21,104 bases of DNA, taken from contig DHWS01000006.1 of the NCBI GenBank assembly GCA_002413305.1, positions 1-21,104 of the forward strand, written 5' to 3'. Positions 8,069-13,766 of this stretch are shown here, piece after piece. A program made the translations under genes and the position numbers. Below the pieces are notes generated by a model that did not search any database, was not told where the DNA came from, and saw only the letters and a list, made by a program, of their open reading frames with translations. Numbering within the stretch: position 1 is the stretch's first letter; each line of letters opens with the position of its first letter. Source of the DNA: Actinobacteria bacterium UBA5176 (lineage in GTDB: Bacteria; Actinomycetota; UBA4738).

Positions 8069-8463
8069 CAGTCGTCCCCGCCGGACCGGAAGCTGTGCTC
8101 GATCCCCAAGGGGGTCGGTTCGCCTTCGGGCTCCGCCCCGCCGCCCGTCAGGGACGGCCCCGAGCCGGTTGGTCCGGAGCTCCATCCGCCGGCAACTCCG
8201 CCGACCGGCTGAACCTGAGGGGTTGGGGAAGGCTGGAGGGCCGGATCCGGGTCGGGATTCGGCGTCGGGCTGACGCCCGCCTCCGAGACCTGCTGGACCA
8301 CCGGGCCGACCATCAGCCGGCCCGGCCCGCTCGCTTCGCCCGCCGCCCGGAGGATCCCGACGTTGACGAACAGGGCGGCCAGTCCTGCCAACGCGGCCGC
8401 CAGCATCGCAGCTCCGGCGGCAGCCGCCGGCGCGCGTCTCGAGGACCTCGAACCTGTTCCCAT
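8068..8463 (-). CDS. Small exported or anchored protein C, Pro/Gly-rich (first gene of the heme protein operon)
   Basis: A 131-residue protein of unrecognised family. A basic N-terminus (SRSSRR) precedes one Ala/Leu-rich hydrophobic segment (about 12-36), then a short possible strand (RLMVGPVVQQV), a Pro-rich linker containing repeated P-x-P and D-P units (66-86), and a Gly/Ser-rich acidic end finishing GGDD. The layout resembles A1, but I see no clear residue-by-residue homology. The ATG at 8463 has no Shine-Dalgarno sequence; a TACCGT hexamer ends 10 bases upstream, so the message may have almost no leader. It is divergent from the response regulator gene and opens the operon that runs to the heme protein and perhaps the ATPase. 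Confidence 0.65.
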   Translation of the reverse strand: MGTGSRSSRRAPAAAAGAAMLAAALAGLAALFVNVGILRAAGEASGPGRLMVGPVVQQVSEAGVSPTPNPDPDPALQPSPTPQVQPVGGVAGGWSSGPTGSGPSLTGGGAEPEGEPTPLGIEHSFRSGGDD

Positions 8464-8473
8464 GTCGGACTTC

Positions 8474-8479
8474 ACGGTA
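8474..8479 (-). promoter_or_regulatory. Putative -10 element (TACCGT) for the C-A1-B1-apbE-heme operon
   Basis: On the minus strand TACCGT ends 10 bases before the ATG of gene C, giving a leader of about 3 bases. The 11-mer CCGAAGGTTCC (complement of 8508-8518) then lies near -41 to -51, a usual activator position. Confidence 0.35.
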
Positions 8480-8507
8480 CGGACGCCACCATGAGCCGGG
8501 TCCCAAA

Positions 8508-8518
8508 GGAACCTTCGG
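8508..8518 (-). promoter_or_regulatory. Candidate operator half: 11-mer resembling the repeat upstream of A2
   Basis: Read on the minus strand this is CCGAAGGTTCC. It matches CCTGAGGTTCC at 12712-12722 in 9 of 11 positions. It sits in the 108-base gap between the two-component genes and the C operon. Only one copy is convincing here, whereas the A2 region has three repeats, so this is a weak call on its own. Confidence 0.25.
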
Positions 8519-8558
8519 AATAGGGAAATTCGGCCCGGTTCGACCCCCTGCCGTGGCA

Positions 8559-8564
8559 TACATT
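8559..8564 (+). promoter_or_regulatory. Putative -10 element (TACATT) for the two-component operon, leaderless
   Basis: TACATT ends 7 bases before the ATG at 8572. GGAG at 8566-8569 is only 2 bases from the ATG, too close to act as a ribosome site, which supports a leaderless start. Confidence 0.4.
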
Positions 8565-8571
8565 CGGAGAT

Positions 8572-9261
8572 ATGAATGGGACTCGCTTGTTCCTCGTGGA
8601 AGACGAAGACGCGATCGCGCGGCCGCTTACCGCGGCTCTTGAGCGGGACGGGTTCGAGGTCCACCGGTTCGCCGCGGCAGAGGAGGCCCTGCAGGAGATA
8701 CCCGAACGCAAACCCGACCTGATCGTGCTGGACATCGGGCTCCCCGGTATGTCGGGGCTCGACGCGTGCCGGATCATCCGCGAGAAGTGGGCGACGCCCA
8801 TGCTGATCCTCACGGCCCGAGGCGAGATGATCGACCGCGTCCTGGGGCTCGAGCTCGGCGCGGACGACTACATGGCGAAGCCCTTCAGCTCTCGCGAGCT
8901 GGTGGCCCGCATCCGGGCGATCCTCCGGCGGACCGGCGCTCGGCAGGAGCGGGCTCGGATCGTGGTGGGCGAGGTGGAGGTCGACCTCGACCTCCGTGAG
9001 GTCCACGCCTCCGGCCGGACCGTGTCGCTGACCCGGAGGGAGTTCGATCTGCTGGCGTACCTTGCCCAGCACGCGCCGGCCGTGGTCCAACGCCTGGAGC
9101 TGATGACCGAGGTGTGGGACACGAACTGGTACGGCTCCACGCAGACGCTCGACGTCCACGTCGCGCAGATCCGCCGGAAGCTCGAACCCGACCCCGCCCA
9201 TCCGCGATTCCTGCACACGGTCCGCGGCGTGGGGTACCAGCTCCGGGACCTGCAGGCGTAG
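8572..9261 (+). CDS. OmpR/PhoB-family response regulator
   Basis: A 229-residue two-domain regulator. The receiver domain (1-120) has the acidic pair E10/D11, phospho-acceptor D54 in IVLDIGLP, T81 and K103 in MAKPFSS. The C-terminal winged helix (about 130-228) shows [13 protein letters not shown] and [14 protein letters not shown], ending GVGYQL, which is standard for OmpR-type DNA binding. Such regulators dimerise on phosphorylation and bind direct repeats spaced 11 bases apart. It is followed immediately by its kinase and is divergent from the heme protein operon, which is a probable target. The triple 11-base repeat upstream of A2 is another candidate site. The signal sensed cannot be inferred. 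Confidence 0.95.
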   Translation: MNGTRLFLVEDEDAIARPLTAALERDGFEVHRFAAAEEALQEIPERKPDLIVLDIGLPGMSGLDACRIIREKWATPMLILTARGEMIDRVLGLELGADDYMAKPFSSRELVARIRAILRRTGARQERARIVVGEVEVDLDLREVHASGRTVSLTRREFDLLAYLAQHAPAVVQRLELMTEVWDTNWYGSTQTLDVHVAQIRRKLEPDPAHPRFLHTVRGVGYQLRDLQA

Positions 9262-9262
9262 T

Positions 9263-10627
9263 TTGCGCCGGCGGCTGGTCCTCGGCGCCACCTACCTCCT
9301 GCTGATCGTGGTGATCGGCCTGGCGGTGCCGTTCGGGGCGACCCTCAGCCGGCGCCTGACCAGCGACCTCGGCGGAAGGGTGGAGCGCGAAGCCTTCGCC
9401 GTGGCCGCCGCGGTCGAGGACCAGATCGAACAGCGCCAGACCCAGAGCCTCCAGATCCTGGTGGCGCGGTTCGCCCACGAGATCGGAGGACGGGTGCTGG
9501 TCACCGACGGTACCGGCGTGCTGCTTGCGGACTCCCTGCAGGCGCCCGGCCCGAACCCGCCGTCGTACGCCAGCCCCGGCCGCCCGGAGATCGGGCTGGC
9601 CCTTCGCGGTCTGCCGAACTGGTCCGTCCGTCACAGTTCCACGCTCAGGTACGACCTGCTGGTGAGCGCGGTGCCGATCCGTTCGGCCGGGAGGATGCTG
9701 GGCGTCGTCCGGATCACCTACCCGATGGCCGAGGTTCGGTCGGCCATCCACCGCTCGTGGTGGTTCCTGGCAGCCGTGGGAGCCATCACCCTGTCCCTGG
9801 GGCTGGCGCTGGCCATCTGGATGGCCCGTTGGGCGACCCGGCCGCTCAAGCAGGCGGCCGGAGCCGCACGGAGGATGTCCGAGGGTGACCTCGACGTGCG
9901 GTTGCCCGAGCGGGGGCCTCCCGAGGTTCGGGAGCTGGCCCGGGACATGAACGAGATGGCCCACCATCTCTCCGACCTCCTGCGTTCGAACCGGGAGTTC
10001 GCGTCGAACGCGTCGCACCAGCTCCGAACACCGCTGGCCGCCCTCCGCCTGTCGCTGGAGGAAGCCCTCGACGGCCAGGATCCGCGCGGTGAGATCGGGC
10101 ACGCCCTGGAGGAGGCGGACCGGCTGAACGACACCGTTTCGGCCCTGCTGGCGCTCGGCGAGGTCCGCGAACGCCCCACCTATGTGGTCAGCATCCCGAC
10201 CGTGGTCGGGGAGGTCCTGGCTTCGCGCGGAGACGGCAGCACGCCGGTGGAGGTCCAGGGCGACGGCCGGGTCCTGGCGGACCGCGAGCGCCTGCGCCAG
10301 ATCGTGGCGAACCTCGTCGACAACGCCGGCCGATACGCGCGGACCACGATCCGGGTGCGCACGCACGCCGCAGGCGACCGCGTGGTGGTGACCGTGGAGG
10401 ACGATGGGCCGGGTATCCCGCTCGACCAGCGACCCCGGGTCTTCGACCGCTTCTACCGGGGACGGCGACCGGTTGGCTCGGGGTCCGGGCTGGGCCTGGC
10501 GGTGGCGCGGGAGCTCGCTCGGGTCGACGGTGGGACCGTCGAAGCCCTGGAGAGCGAGCTGGGCGGGGCGCGCTTCGACGTCTCGTATCCCGCGCCGCCG
10601 GCTGGGCCCCTCGGGCAGGACGCCTGA
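9263..10627 (+). CDS. Sensor histidine kinase (HAMP, HisKA, HATPase)
   Basis: A 454-residue membrane kinase. TM1 is at about 6-28, an extracytoplasmic sensor region of about 135 residues follows, and TM2 is at about 166-188. HAMP (189-241, with [11 protein letters not shown] and EGDLDVRLP) leads into the H-box [10 protein letters not shown] with H252. The catalytic domain has N354 in [15 protein letters not shown] at 381-386 and GSGSGLGLA at 405-413. The TTG at 9263 starts one base after the regulator stop, implying coupled translation; no separate ribosome site is evident. The sensor region contains no cysteine pair or heme motif, so direct redox sensing is not indicated. A 9-bp hairpin follows the stop. 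Confidence 0.95.
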   Translation: MRRRLVLGATYLLLIVVIGLAVPFGATLSRRLTSDLGGRVEREAFAVAAAVEDQIEQRQTQSLQILVARFAHEIGGRVLVTDGTGVLLADSLQAPGPNPPSYASPGRPEIGLALRGLPNWSVRHSSTLRYDLLVSAVPIRSAGRMLGVVRITYPMAEVRSAIHRSWWFLAAVGAITLSLGLALAIWMARWATRPLKQAAGAARRMSEGDLDVRLPERGPPEVRELARDMNEMAHHLSDLLRSNREFASNASHQLRTPLAALRLSLEEALDGQDPRGEIGHALEEADRLNDTVSALLALGEVRERPTYVVSIPTVVGEVLASRGDGSTPVEVQGDGRVLADRERLRQIVANLVDNAGRYARTTIRVRTHAAGDRVVVTVEDDGPGIPLDQRPRVFDRFYRGRRPVGSGSGLGLAVARELARVDGGTVEALESELGGARFDVSYPAPPAGPLGQDA

Positions 10628-10628
10628 G

Positions 10629-10651
10629 CCGATCCTGCCGGTCAGGATCGG
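10629..10651 (+). terminator. Terminator-like hairpin after the two-component operon
   Basis: CCGATCCTG and CAGGATCGG form a perfect 9-bp stem with the loop CCGGT, starting 2 bases after the kinase stop codon. There is no T-run, which is common for terminators in GC-rich Actinomycetota. Confidence 0.6.
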
Positions 10652-10686
10652 ACGAACCCCGGCGATGGACCGTGAACCGTAGGGCC

Positions 10687-10735
10687 CTTCGCCCCGGGGT
10701 GTTCCGTTGTCCCGTGCCTAGCGTCAGGGGCGAAG
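10687..10735. promoter_or_regulatory. Inverted repeat flanking the DUF4193 gene promoter
   Basis: CTTCGCCCC (10687-10695) and GGGGCGAAG (10727-10735) are perfect 9-base inverted copies, 40 bases centre to centre, with the TAGCGT -10 candidate between them. This could be a paired operator or chance in GC-rich DNA. Confidence 0.25.
10719..10724 (+). promoter_or_regulatory. Putative -10 element (TAGCGT) for the DUF4193 gene
   Basis: TAGCGT fits TAnnnT and would give a leader of about 26 bases carrying GAGGAGG at 10741-10747. The same hexamer precedes the CoA-binding gene on the minus strand. Confidence 0.4.
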
Positions 10736-10756
10736 CCATCGAGGAGGTGCCGGGGG

Positions 10757-11020
10757 ATGCGCAGTCAGGACACGCTCGACGAGGACACCAGCCTGGAGGC
10801 ACTGCAGGCGTTCGCGTGGCGGACCTTGCTCGACGAACCGACCGAGCAGGACCGGTTCGACCAGCTCGTCCGGGCCATGGCGGACGTTCGTCCAGAGGAT
10901 CACGACGACGACGGGTTCGTACACACGGACGAGTTCACCTGTCGCCGCTGCCACCTCATCGTCCACCGGACCCGGGCATCTCGCCGCGTCCGGATGGTCT
11001 GCGCCGACTGCGCCCACTGA
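10757..11020 (+). CDS. DUF4193-type zinc-ribbon small protein
   Basis: An 87-residue protein. The N-terminal half is acidic (DEDTSLEALQAF...). The C-terminal half has DEFTCRRCHLIVHRTR and VCADC, giving a four-cysteine zinc ribbon C62-x2-C65-x16-C82-x2-C85. This matches the layout of DUF4193 proteins, which are typical of Actinomycetota: an acidic N-terminus, EFTC-x2-C followed by a hydrophobic stretch and HR, and a final C-x2-C. Family function is unknown; RNA-polymerase or translation roles have been guessed, but nothing here decides. The ATG at 10757 has GAGGAGG 9 bases upstream. It is monocistronic as far as can be seen. Confidence 0.8.
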   Translation: MRSQDTLDEDTSLEALQAFAWRTLLDEPTEQDRFDQLVRAMADVRPEDHDDDGFVHTDEFTCRRCHLIVHRTRASRRVRMVCADCAH

Positions 11021-11086
11021 ACCCGCTCCATCGCCTGCCATTCGTCCCGGGTTCGACCGGCCGAACGACCGATGGGTCCTTCGGAC

Positions 11087-11107
11087 TCCCGGCAGAGGGC
11101 CGGGAGA
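11087..11107 (+). terminator. Hairpin between the DUF4193 and CBS-BON genes
   Basis: CTCCCGGC and GCCGGGAG form a perfect 8-bp stem with a 5-base loop, 66 bases after the DUF4193 stop and 26 bases before the next -10 candidate. It is likely the end of the upstream transcript. Confidence 0.4.
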
Positions 11108-11133
11108 CGTGGCGGCTCGAGCGGCCAGCTCCC

Positions 11134-11139
11134 TACCCT
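11134..11139 (+). promoter_or_regulatory. Putative -10 element (TACCCT) for the CBS-BON gene
   Basis: TACCCT is identical to the hexamer before the CoA-transferase gene and would give a leader of about 22 bases holding AAGGAGG at 11152-11158. Confidence 0.4.
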
Positions 11140-11167
11140 TGAACCAGGAGCAAGGAGGCGAGGCCGC

Positions 11168-11971
11168 ATGGCGCGCATGGTCAAAGAGGTGATGACGAAG
11201 AAGGTCGTGACGCCCGGGGTGAGCGATCCGTTCAAGGACATCGTCCGGCTGATGCACGAGTACCGCGTGAGCGCGCTCCCGGTGATCGACGGGGCGGGGC
11301 GCCTCGCCGGCATCGTCTCGGAGGCCGACCTGCTGTTGAAGGAGGAGCGCGCCGGGGAGGTCGAGCAGCGGCGTCTCCTGGAGGGACGGCGGCGGCGGGT
11401 CGATCGAGAGAAGGCCGGCGGCTTGGTGGCCAGCGAGCTCATGACCTCACCGGTGGTGACGGTTTCGCCGGAGGCGACGCTCTCCGACGCCGCCCGGCTG
11501 ATGCATCAGCGGGGCGTGAAGCGCCTGCCGGTGGTCGATCGCGCCGGGCTGGTGGTCGGGATCGTCAGCCGGGCGGACCTGCTTCGGGTGTTCCTCCGCC
11601 CGGATCATGAGATCCGGGACGAGATCCAGCAGGACGTCATCTTCAAGACGCTGTGGATGGACCCCGCCATGATCTCCGTCAACGTTCGGGAGGGCGTGGT
11701 CACGCTCGAAGGGCAGGTCGAACGGCGGAGCCTGGTCGGGCTGCTGGTGCACCTGGTCTGCGAGGTGGCTGGCGTGGTCGGCGTGGACAACGGGCTGTCC
11801 TTCGACATCGACGACTCGACGTCACGCTTCGAGTACGTGGCGCCGTGGGTGCTGCCCGCTCCGGCGCACCAGCGGGACCCTGTGACGGCAACGAAGGCCC
11901 GGGAGGCGCCGCCCGCCACGAACGAAGGGGATCGCCGACCGGTCAGGACGCTGACGCGAAGTGGATCTTGA
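11168..11971 (+). CDS. CBS-CBS-BON domain protein
   Basis: A 267-residue protein. CBS motif 1 (about 4-62) reads VKEVMTKKVVTPG...ALPVIDGAGRLAGIVSEADLL. An Arg/Glu-rich linker follows, then CBS motif 2 (about 92-150) with LMTSPVVTVSP...RLPVVDRAGLVVGIVSRADLL. A BON domain (about 160-225) with VNVREGVVTLEGQVERRS follows, and the last 40 residues are unstructured. CBS pairs bind adenine nucleotides as an energy or ligand sensor; BON domains bind membranes or other surfaces in several families. This architecture is frequent in Actinomycetota, often among stress genes. The ATG at 11168 is chosen over an in-frame upstream opening at 11072 because AAGGAGG lies 9 bases before it. The 3' end overlaps the convergent gene by 29 bases. 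Confidence 0.9.
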   Translation: MARMVKEVMTKKVVTPGVSDPFKDIVRLMHEYRVSALPVIDGAGRLAGIVSEADLLLKEERAGEVEQRRLLEGRRRRVDREKAGGLVASELMTSPVVTVSPEATLSDAARLMHQRGVKRLPVVDRAGLVVGIVSRADLLRVFLRPDHEIRDEIQQDVIFKTLWMDPAMISVNVREGVVTLEGQVERRSLVGLLVHLVCEVAGVVGVDNGLSFDIDDSTSRFEYVAPWVLPAPAHQRDPVTATKAREAPPATNEGDRRPVRTLTRSGS

Positions 11972-12191
11972 CCGGAAGGCCGAGCACCGGCATCACGTGG
12001 CAGTCGCACATCTCGTCCAGGCAGTCCCCGGAGGTGTTCGCCCCGGCCTCCCAGAAGACCCCCGGGTCGTCCAGTGAGTAATCGTAGGGACACCCGCATT
12101 CCTCGCAGGGTGCGGAGCCCACGCGGTGCCACTTCCCCCGCACATCCCTCCGCGTGGCCACGAACGCTTCGATCCCATCCTCCGTCTTCAT
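11943..12191 (-). CDS. Small cysteine-rich protein
   Basis: An 82-residue protein of unrecognised family. Six cysteines occur in two clusters: C29-x2-C32-x-C34 (CEECGC) and C57-x4-C62-x-C64 followed by H65 (CLDEMCDCH). The middle is rich in Asp, Gly and aromatic residues. A metal-binding role, most simply zinc, is likely but unproven. There is no signal peptide or membrane helix. The ATG at 12191 has GGAGG upstream on the minus strand (complement of 12198-12202). The last 29 bases are antisense to the end of the CBS-BON gene. Neighbouring genes also encode small cysteine-rich proteins, but their sequences are not alike. Confidence 0.7.
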   Translation of the reverse strand: MKTEDGIEAFVATRRDVRGKWHRVGSAPCEECGCPYDYSLDDPGVFWEAGANTSGDCLDEMCDCHVMPVLGLPVKIHFASAS

Positions 12192-12248
12192 CACGCCACC
12201 TCCTCGAGGACAGCGTGACGGAGCGGAGCGAGCCCGTTCAGGGGCGAG

Positions 12249-12269
12249 CGACCCGCGGTAGGCGGGTCG
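12249..12269 (-). terminator. Hairpin downstream of the RAM-domain gene
   Basis: CGACCCGC and GCGGGTCG form a perfect 8-bp stem with a 5-base loop, 10 bases beyond the stop of the minus-strand gene ending at 12280. No T-run. It separates that gene from the cysteine-rich gene on the same strand. Confidence 0.5.
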
Positions 12270-12279
12270 AATGGACCGG

Positions 12280-12540
12280 TCAGGCGGCGACGTGCAGGGC
12301 AGCCGAGAATCGGTGGCCGACGGCGGGACAGGCGACGCTTCGCATGACGCCCGGGAGGGCCCGGATCGCCGGGACGAGCTCGTCGTAGATCTGGTCGAGC
12401 TCCTCCACGTCAACGCGGGCGATCACGTCGTACGGGCCGGTCACCGCCTCGGAGGAGACGATGCCGTGCAGCCCGCGCACGCTCGCGGCGGCCTCTTCGG
12501 CCTTGCCGAGTTCCGTGTGGATCAGGATGAACGCCTGCAT
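12280..12540 (-). CDS. Lrp/AsnC ligand-binding (RAM) domain protein, without DNA-binding domain
   Basis: An 86-residue protein. MQAFILIHTELGKAEEAAASV begins the beta-alpha-beta RAM fold, with VTGPYDVIARVDVEEL in the middle, the block that forms the effector pocket in Lrp/AsnC proteins. Usual family members carry an N-terminal helix-turn-helix; it is absent, so this is the stand-alone type. Stand-alone RAM proteins assemble into oligomers and bind amino acids or similar ligands, and may partner with full-length regulators. The ATG at 12540 has AAGGAG (complement of 12547-12552) upstream. There is no helix-turn-helix gene adjacent, so the partner is unknown. Confidence 0.88.
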   Translation of the reverse strand: MQAFILIHTELGKAEEAAASVRGLHGIVSSEAVTGPYDVIARVDVEELDQIYDELVPAIRALPGVMRSVACPAVGHRFSAALHVAA

Positions 12541-12783
12541 CGGACTCTCCTTCCTCACGTGGTGAAGCCAGTGTGTCGCCAGGCCGAACGGCCCAGCAGA
12601 GGCGGACGGCCCGGCTTGCGAGGGCCGGAGGCCCCGCACCTGTAGCGGCCTGGTGGCGCCCCTGTTGTGAACCCGTGGCGACCGGCATCGGCCCGACTCC
12701 CCTGACTGACACCTGAGGTTCCCCTGAGGCGGGCGGGCGCATGGTGGAGACCGAACCGAGCCTTCGAGGCAAGGAGGTCGAAC
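12541..12783. promoter_or_regulatory. Divergent intergenic region between the RAM-domain gene and A2-B2
   Basis: 243 bases with no credible ORF. The right third holds a triple 11-base direct repeat (12701-12729) and, further on, a ribosome site AAGGAGG (12771-12777) six bases before the A2 ATG. I see no TAnnnT hexamer at the right place for A2; CATGGT at 12740-12745 is the nearest weak candidate, which fits an activator-dependent promoter. The left part carries the promoter of the RAM gene, not clearly identifiable. Confidence 0.5.
12701..12729 (+). repeat. Three tandem CCTGA repeats with 11-base period (candidate response-regulator operator)
   Basis: CCTGA begins at 12701, 12712 and 12723, exactly 11 bases apart; the second and third copies extend to CCTGAGG. 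One helical turn between direct repeats is the known binding geometry of OmpR/PhoB-type regulators, and one such regulator is encoded 3.4 kb away. The array ends 54 bases before the A2 start codon. Binding by that regulator is inference. Confidence 0.45.
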
Positions 12784-12978
12784 ATGAGCAGGACATCGGC
12801 ATTGATGATCGCGGCGGGACTGGTCGGGGCGCTCATGGCCGGGATGGTCGGGGCGCAGCATCAGGCCGCAGCGTTGCACGCGGGGAGCCGGCAGGTGATC
12901 GTCCGCGCGGTCGCTCCCGCCCTCGCGCCGCCTGCCATCCCCGTGGGAGTCGGCGAAGGGAGTGAACGCGATGACTGA
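12784..12978 (+). CDS. Small exported or anchored protein A2 (paralog of A1)
   Basis: A 64-residue protein. MSRTSALMIAAGLVGALMAG continues with MVGAQ, and a short Val/Arg/Pro-rich tail follows. The first 22 residues share the pattern with A1 (M-[TS]-[KR]-x-S-A-L, G-L, ALMAG, then GAQ after the helix), but A2 lacks the long Gly/Ser/acidic extension of A1 and is 47 residues shorter. It has one hydrophobic segment, probably an uncleaved anchor or signal peptide. The ATG at 12784 has AAGGAGG six bases upstream. The stop overlaps the B2 start by 8 bases, mirroring the A1-B1 overlap. Function unknown. Confidence 0.7.
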   Translation: MSRTSALMIAAGLVGALMAGMVGAQHQAAALHAGSRQVIVRAVAPALAPPAIPVGVGEGSERDD

Positions 12979-13285
12979 GGTCGCCAACGGACACCCGGCC
13001 CCGCGGCGCAGGCGAGCGTCGAAACGCGCCATCCGGATCTGGGCGGCCGCGGCCGGCGCGGTGAGCTTCGTCCTGCCCTGGGCGGCGATCCACGCGATGC
13101 CGCGGCCGGCAGCCACCGCCGCTCCCCAGGTCGTCTACGTCCCCGCGGGGAGCCGCGTCGTCATCGCCGGCCCAGGGTCGAAGAACCCGGGCGTTCGAGT
13201 CATCGCCGCGGGCGCCGGCGCGAACGGGACGATGACCACCAGCGCGCCCGTCCCCACCACGGGAGGTTCGCATCCGCTGCCATGA
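12971..13285 (+). CDS. Small exported or anchored protein B2 (paralog of B1)
   Basis: A 104-residue protein, exactly the length of B1. It has a basic N-terminus (PRRRRASKRAIRIW), a hydrophobic segment (about 22-42) with SFVLPW, then PRPAATAAP (possible signal-peptidase site), Val-rich strands (QVVYVPAGSRVVIAG, GVRVIAAG) and an end with TTGGSHP. The shared features with B1 are KR-x2-R, AG-x2-SF-x2-PW, the PRP...AAP exit and TGGSHP. The ATG at 12971 is preferred to the GTG at 12962 because it places GGGAG at a workable distance and gives the MTE start seen in B1. Its gene is coupled to A2. It has no apbE or heme gene next to it, unlike the first copy. Confidence 0.72.
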   Translation: MTEVANGHPAPRRRRASKRAIRIWAAAAGAVSFVLPWAAIHAMPRPAATAAPQVVYVPAGSRVVIAGPGSKNPGVRVIAAGAGANGTMTTSAPVPTTGGSHPLP

Positions 13286-13425
13286 GGGTCTTCCCGCTCG
13301 AAATCCCGGGGCCGGACCGGGAGGTCCCGAACCCGCCGGGCCGGTCGCCCCGGTCGCAGCGGGCCGGGCCGGCCGAAACTGGATGCATCGAACGGTGACG
13401 TCGCGACGCGGAAGGAGGATGGCCG

Positions 13426-13671
13426 ATGAGACGGAGCGAAGAGCTTCGAGTCACGGTCGCGACGGAGCCGCCCACGGTGGCTGGCCACCCCGCGCCCATG
13501 TCTTCCCGCTACCCCAGGACTCTCATCCTCCACTGGGAAGGCTCGGGAACGAGCCCGGCGCGGGCGGCCAGCCTCTCCGGAGCACGTGCCCCGACCGGTG
13601 TCGCGACCCTTCCGTCAGGAACGGCCCGCGCCGCAGGGGCCGGCGGGCCGTTCCTCCAGCAGAGCCCGTAG
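13426..13671 (+). CDS. Doubtful small ORF downstream of B2
   Basis: An 81-codon ORF with a good ribosome site (GAAGGAGG about 6 bases before the ATG) but no recognisable domain, no membrane helix and low-complexity Ala/Gly/Pro content in the second half. Its last codons run through a strong terminator-like hairpin (13617-13655), which argues against it being a normal gene. The stretch 13286-13425 before it holds only GC-rich imperfect palindromes. The region 13286-13766 may therefore be a non-coding 3' region, or this could be a genuine short protein. Confidence 0.3.
   Translation: MRRSEELRVTVATEPPTVAGHPAPMSSRYPRTLILHWEGSGTSPARAASLSGARAPTGVATLPSGTARAAGAGGPFLQQSP
13617..13655 (+). terminator. 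Strong hairpin (13-bp perfect stem) downstream of A2-B2
   Basis: AGGAACGGCCCGC and GCGGGCCGTTCCT pair perfectly with a 13-base loop. It lies between convergent transcription units and ends TTCCTCC rather than in a T-run. It may serve the plus-strand unit. Confidence 0.55.
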
Positions 13672-13687
13672 CGAGCTCCGGTCGCGC

Positions 13688-13721
13688 GAGAGGCCCGGGC
13701 GCATCCCCTCCCGGGCCTCTC
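13688..13721 (-). terminator. Strong hairpin (12-bp perfect stem) downstream of hypE
   Basis: GAGAGGCCCGGG and CCCGGGCCTCTC pair perfectly with a 10-base loop, 45 bases beyond the hypE stop. Together with the hairpin at 13617 it makes a tandem bidirectional terminator between the hydrogenase operon and the plus-strand genes. Confidence 0.6.
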
Positions 13722-13766
13722 CGCTCGTTCGGGACCGGGTGGATCGAGCGGGCGGATCGGATCGGG

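Noticed and set aside
8068..9291. 407-codon minus-strand frame reading through the response regulator into gene C
   Set aside because: The part above 8463 is antisense to the regulator gene and has no homology; only the C-terminal 131 codons look like a gene.
11072..11167. In-frame 5' extension of the CBS-BON gene
   Set aside because: The strong ribosome site at 11152-11158 and the -10 at 11134 both point to the ATG at 11168; the extension translation is low-complexity.
13286..13425. GC palindromes after B2 as a terminator
   Set aside because: Several overlapping imperfect pairings of CCGGG/CCCGG blocks are possible, but none gives a clear long perfect stem; the hairpin at 13617 is a better candidate.
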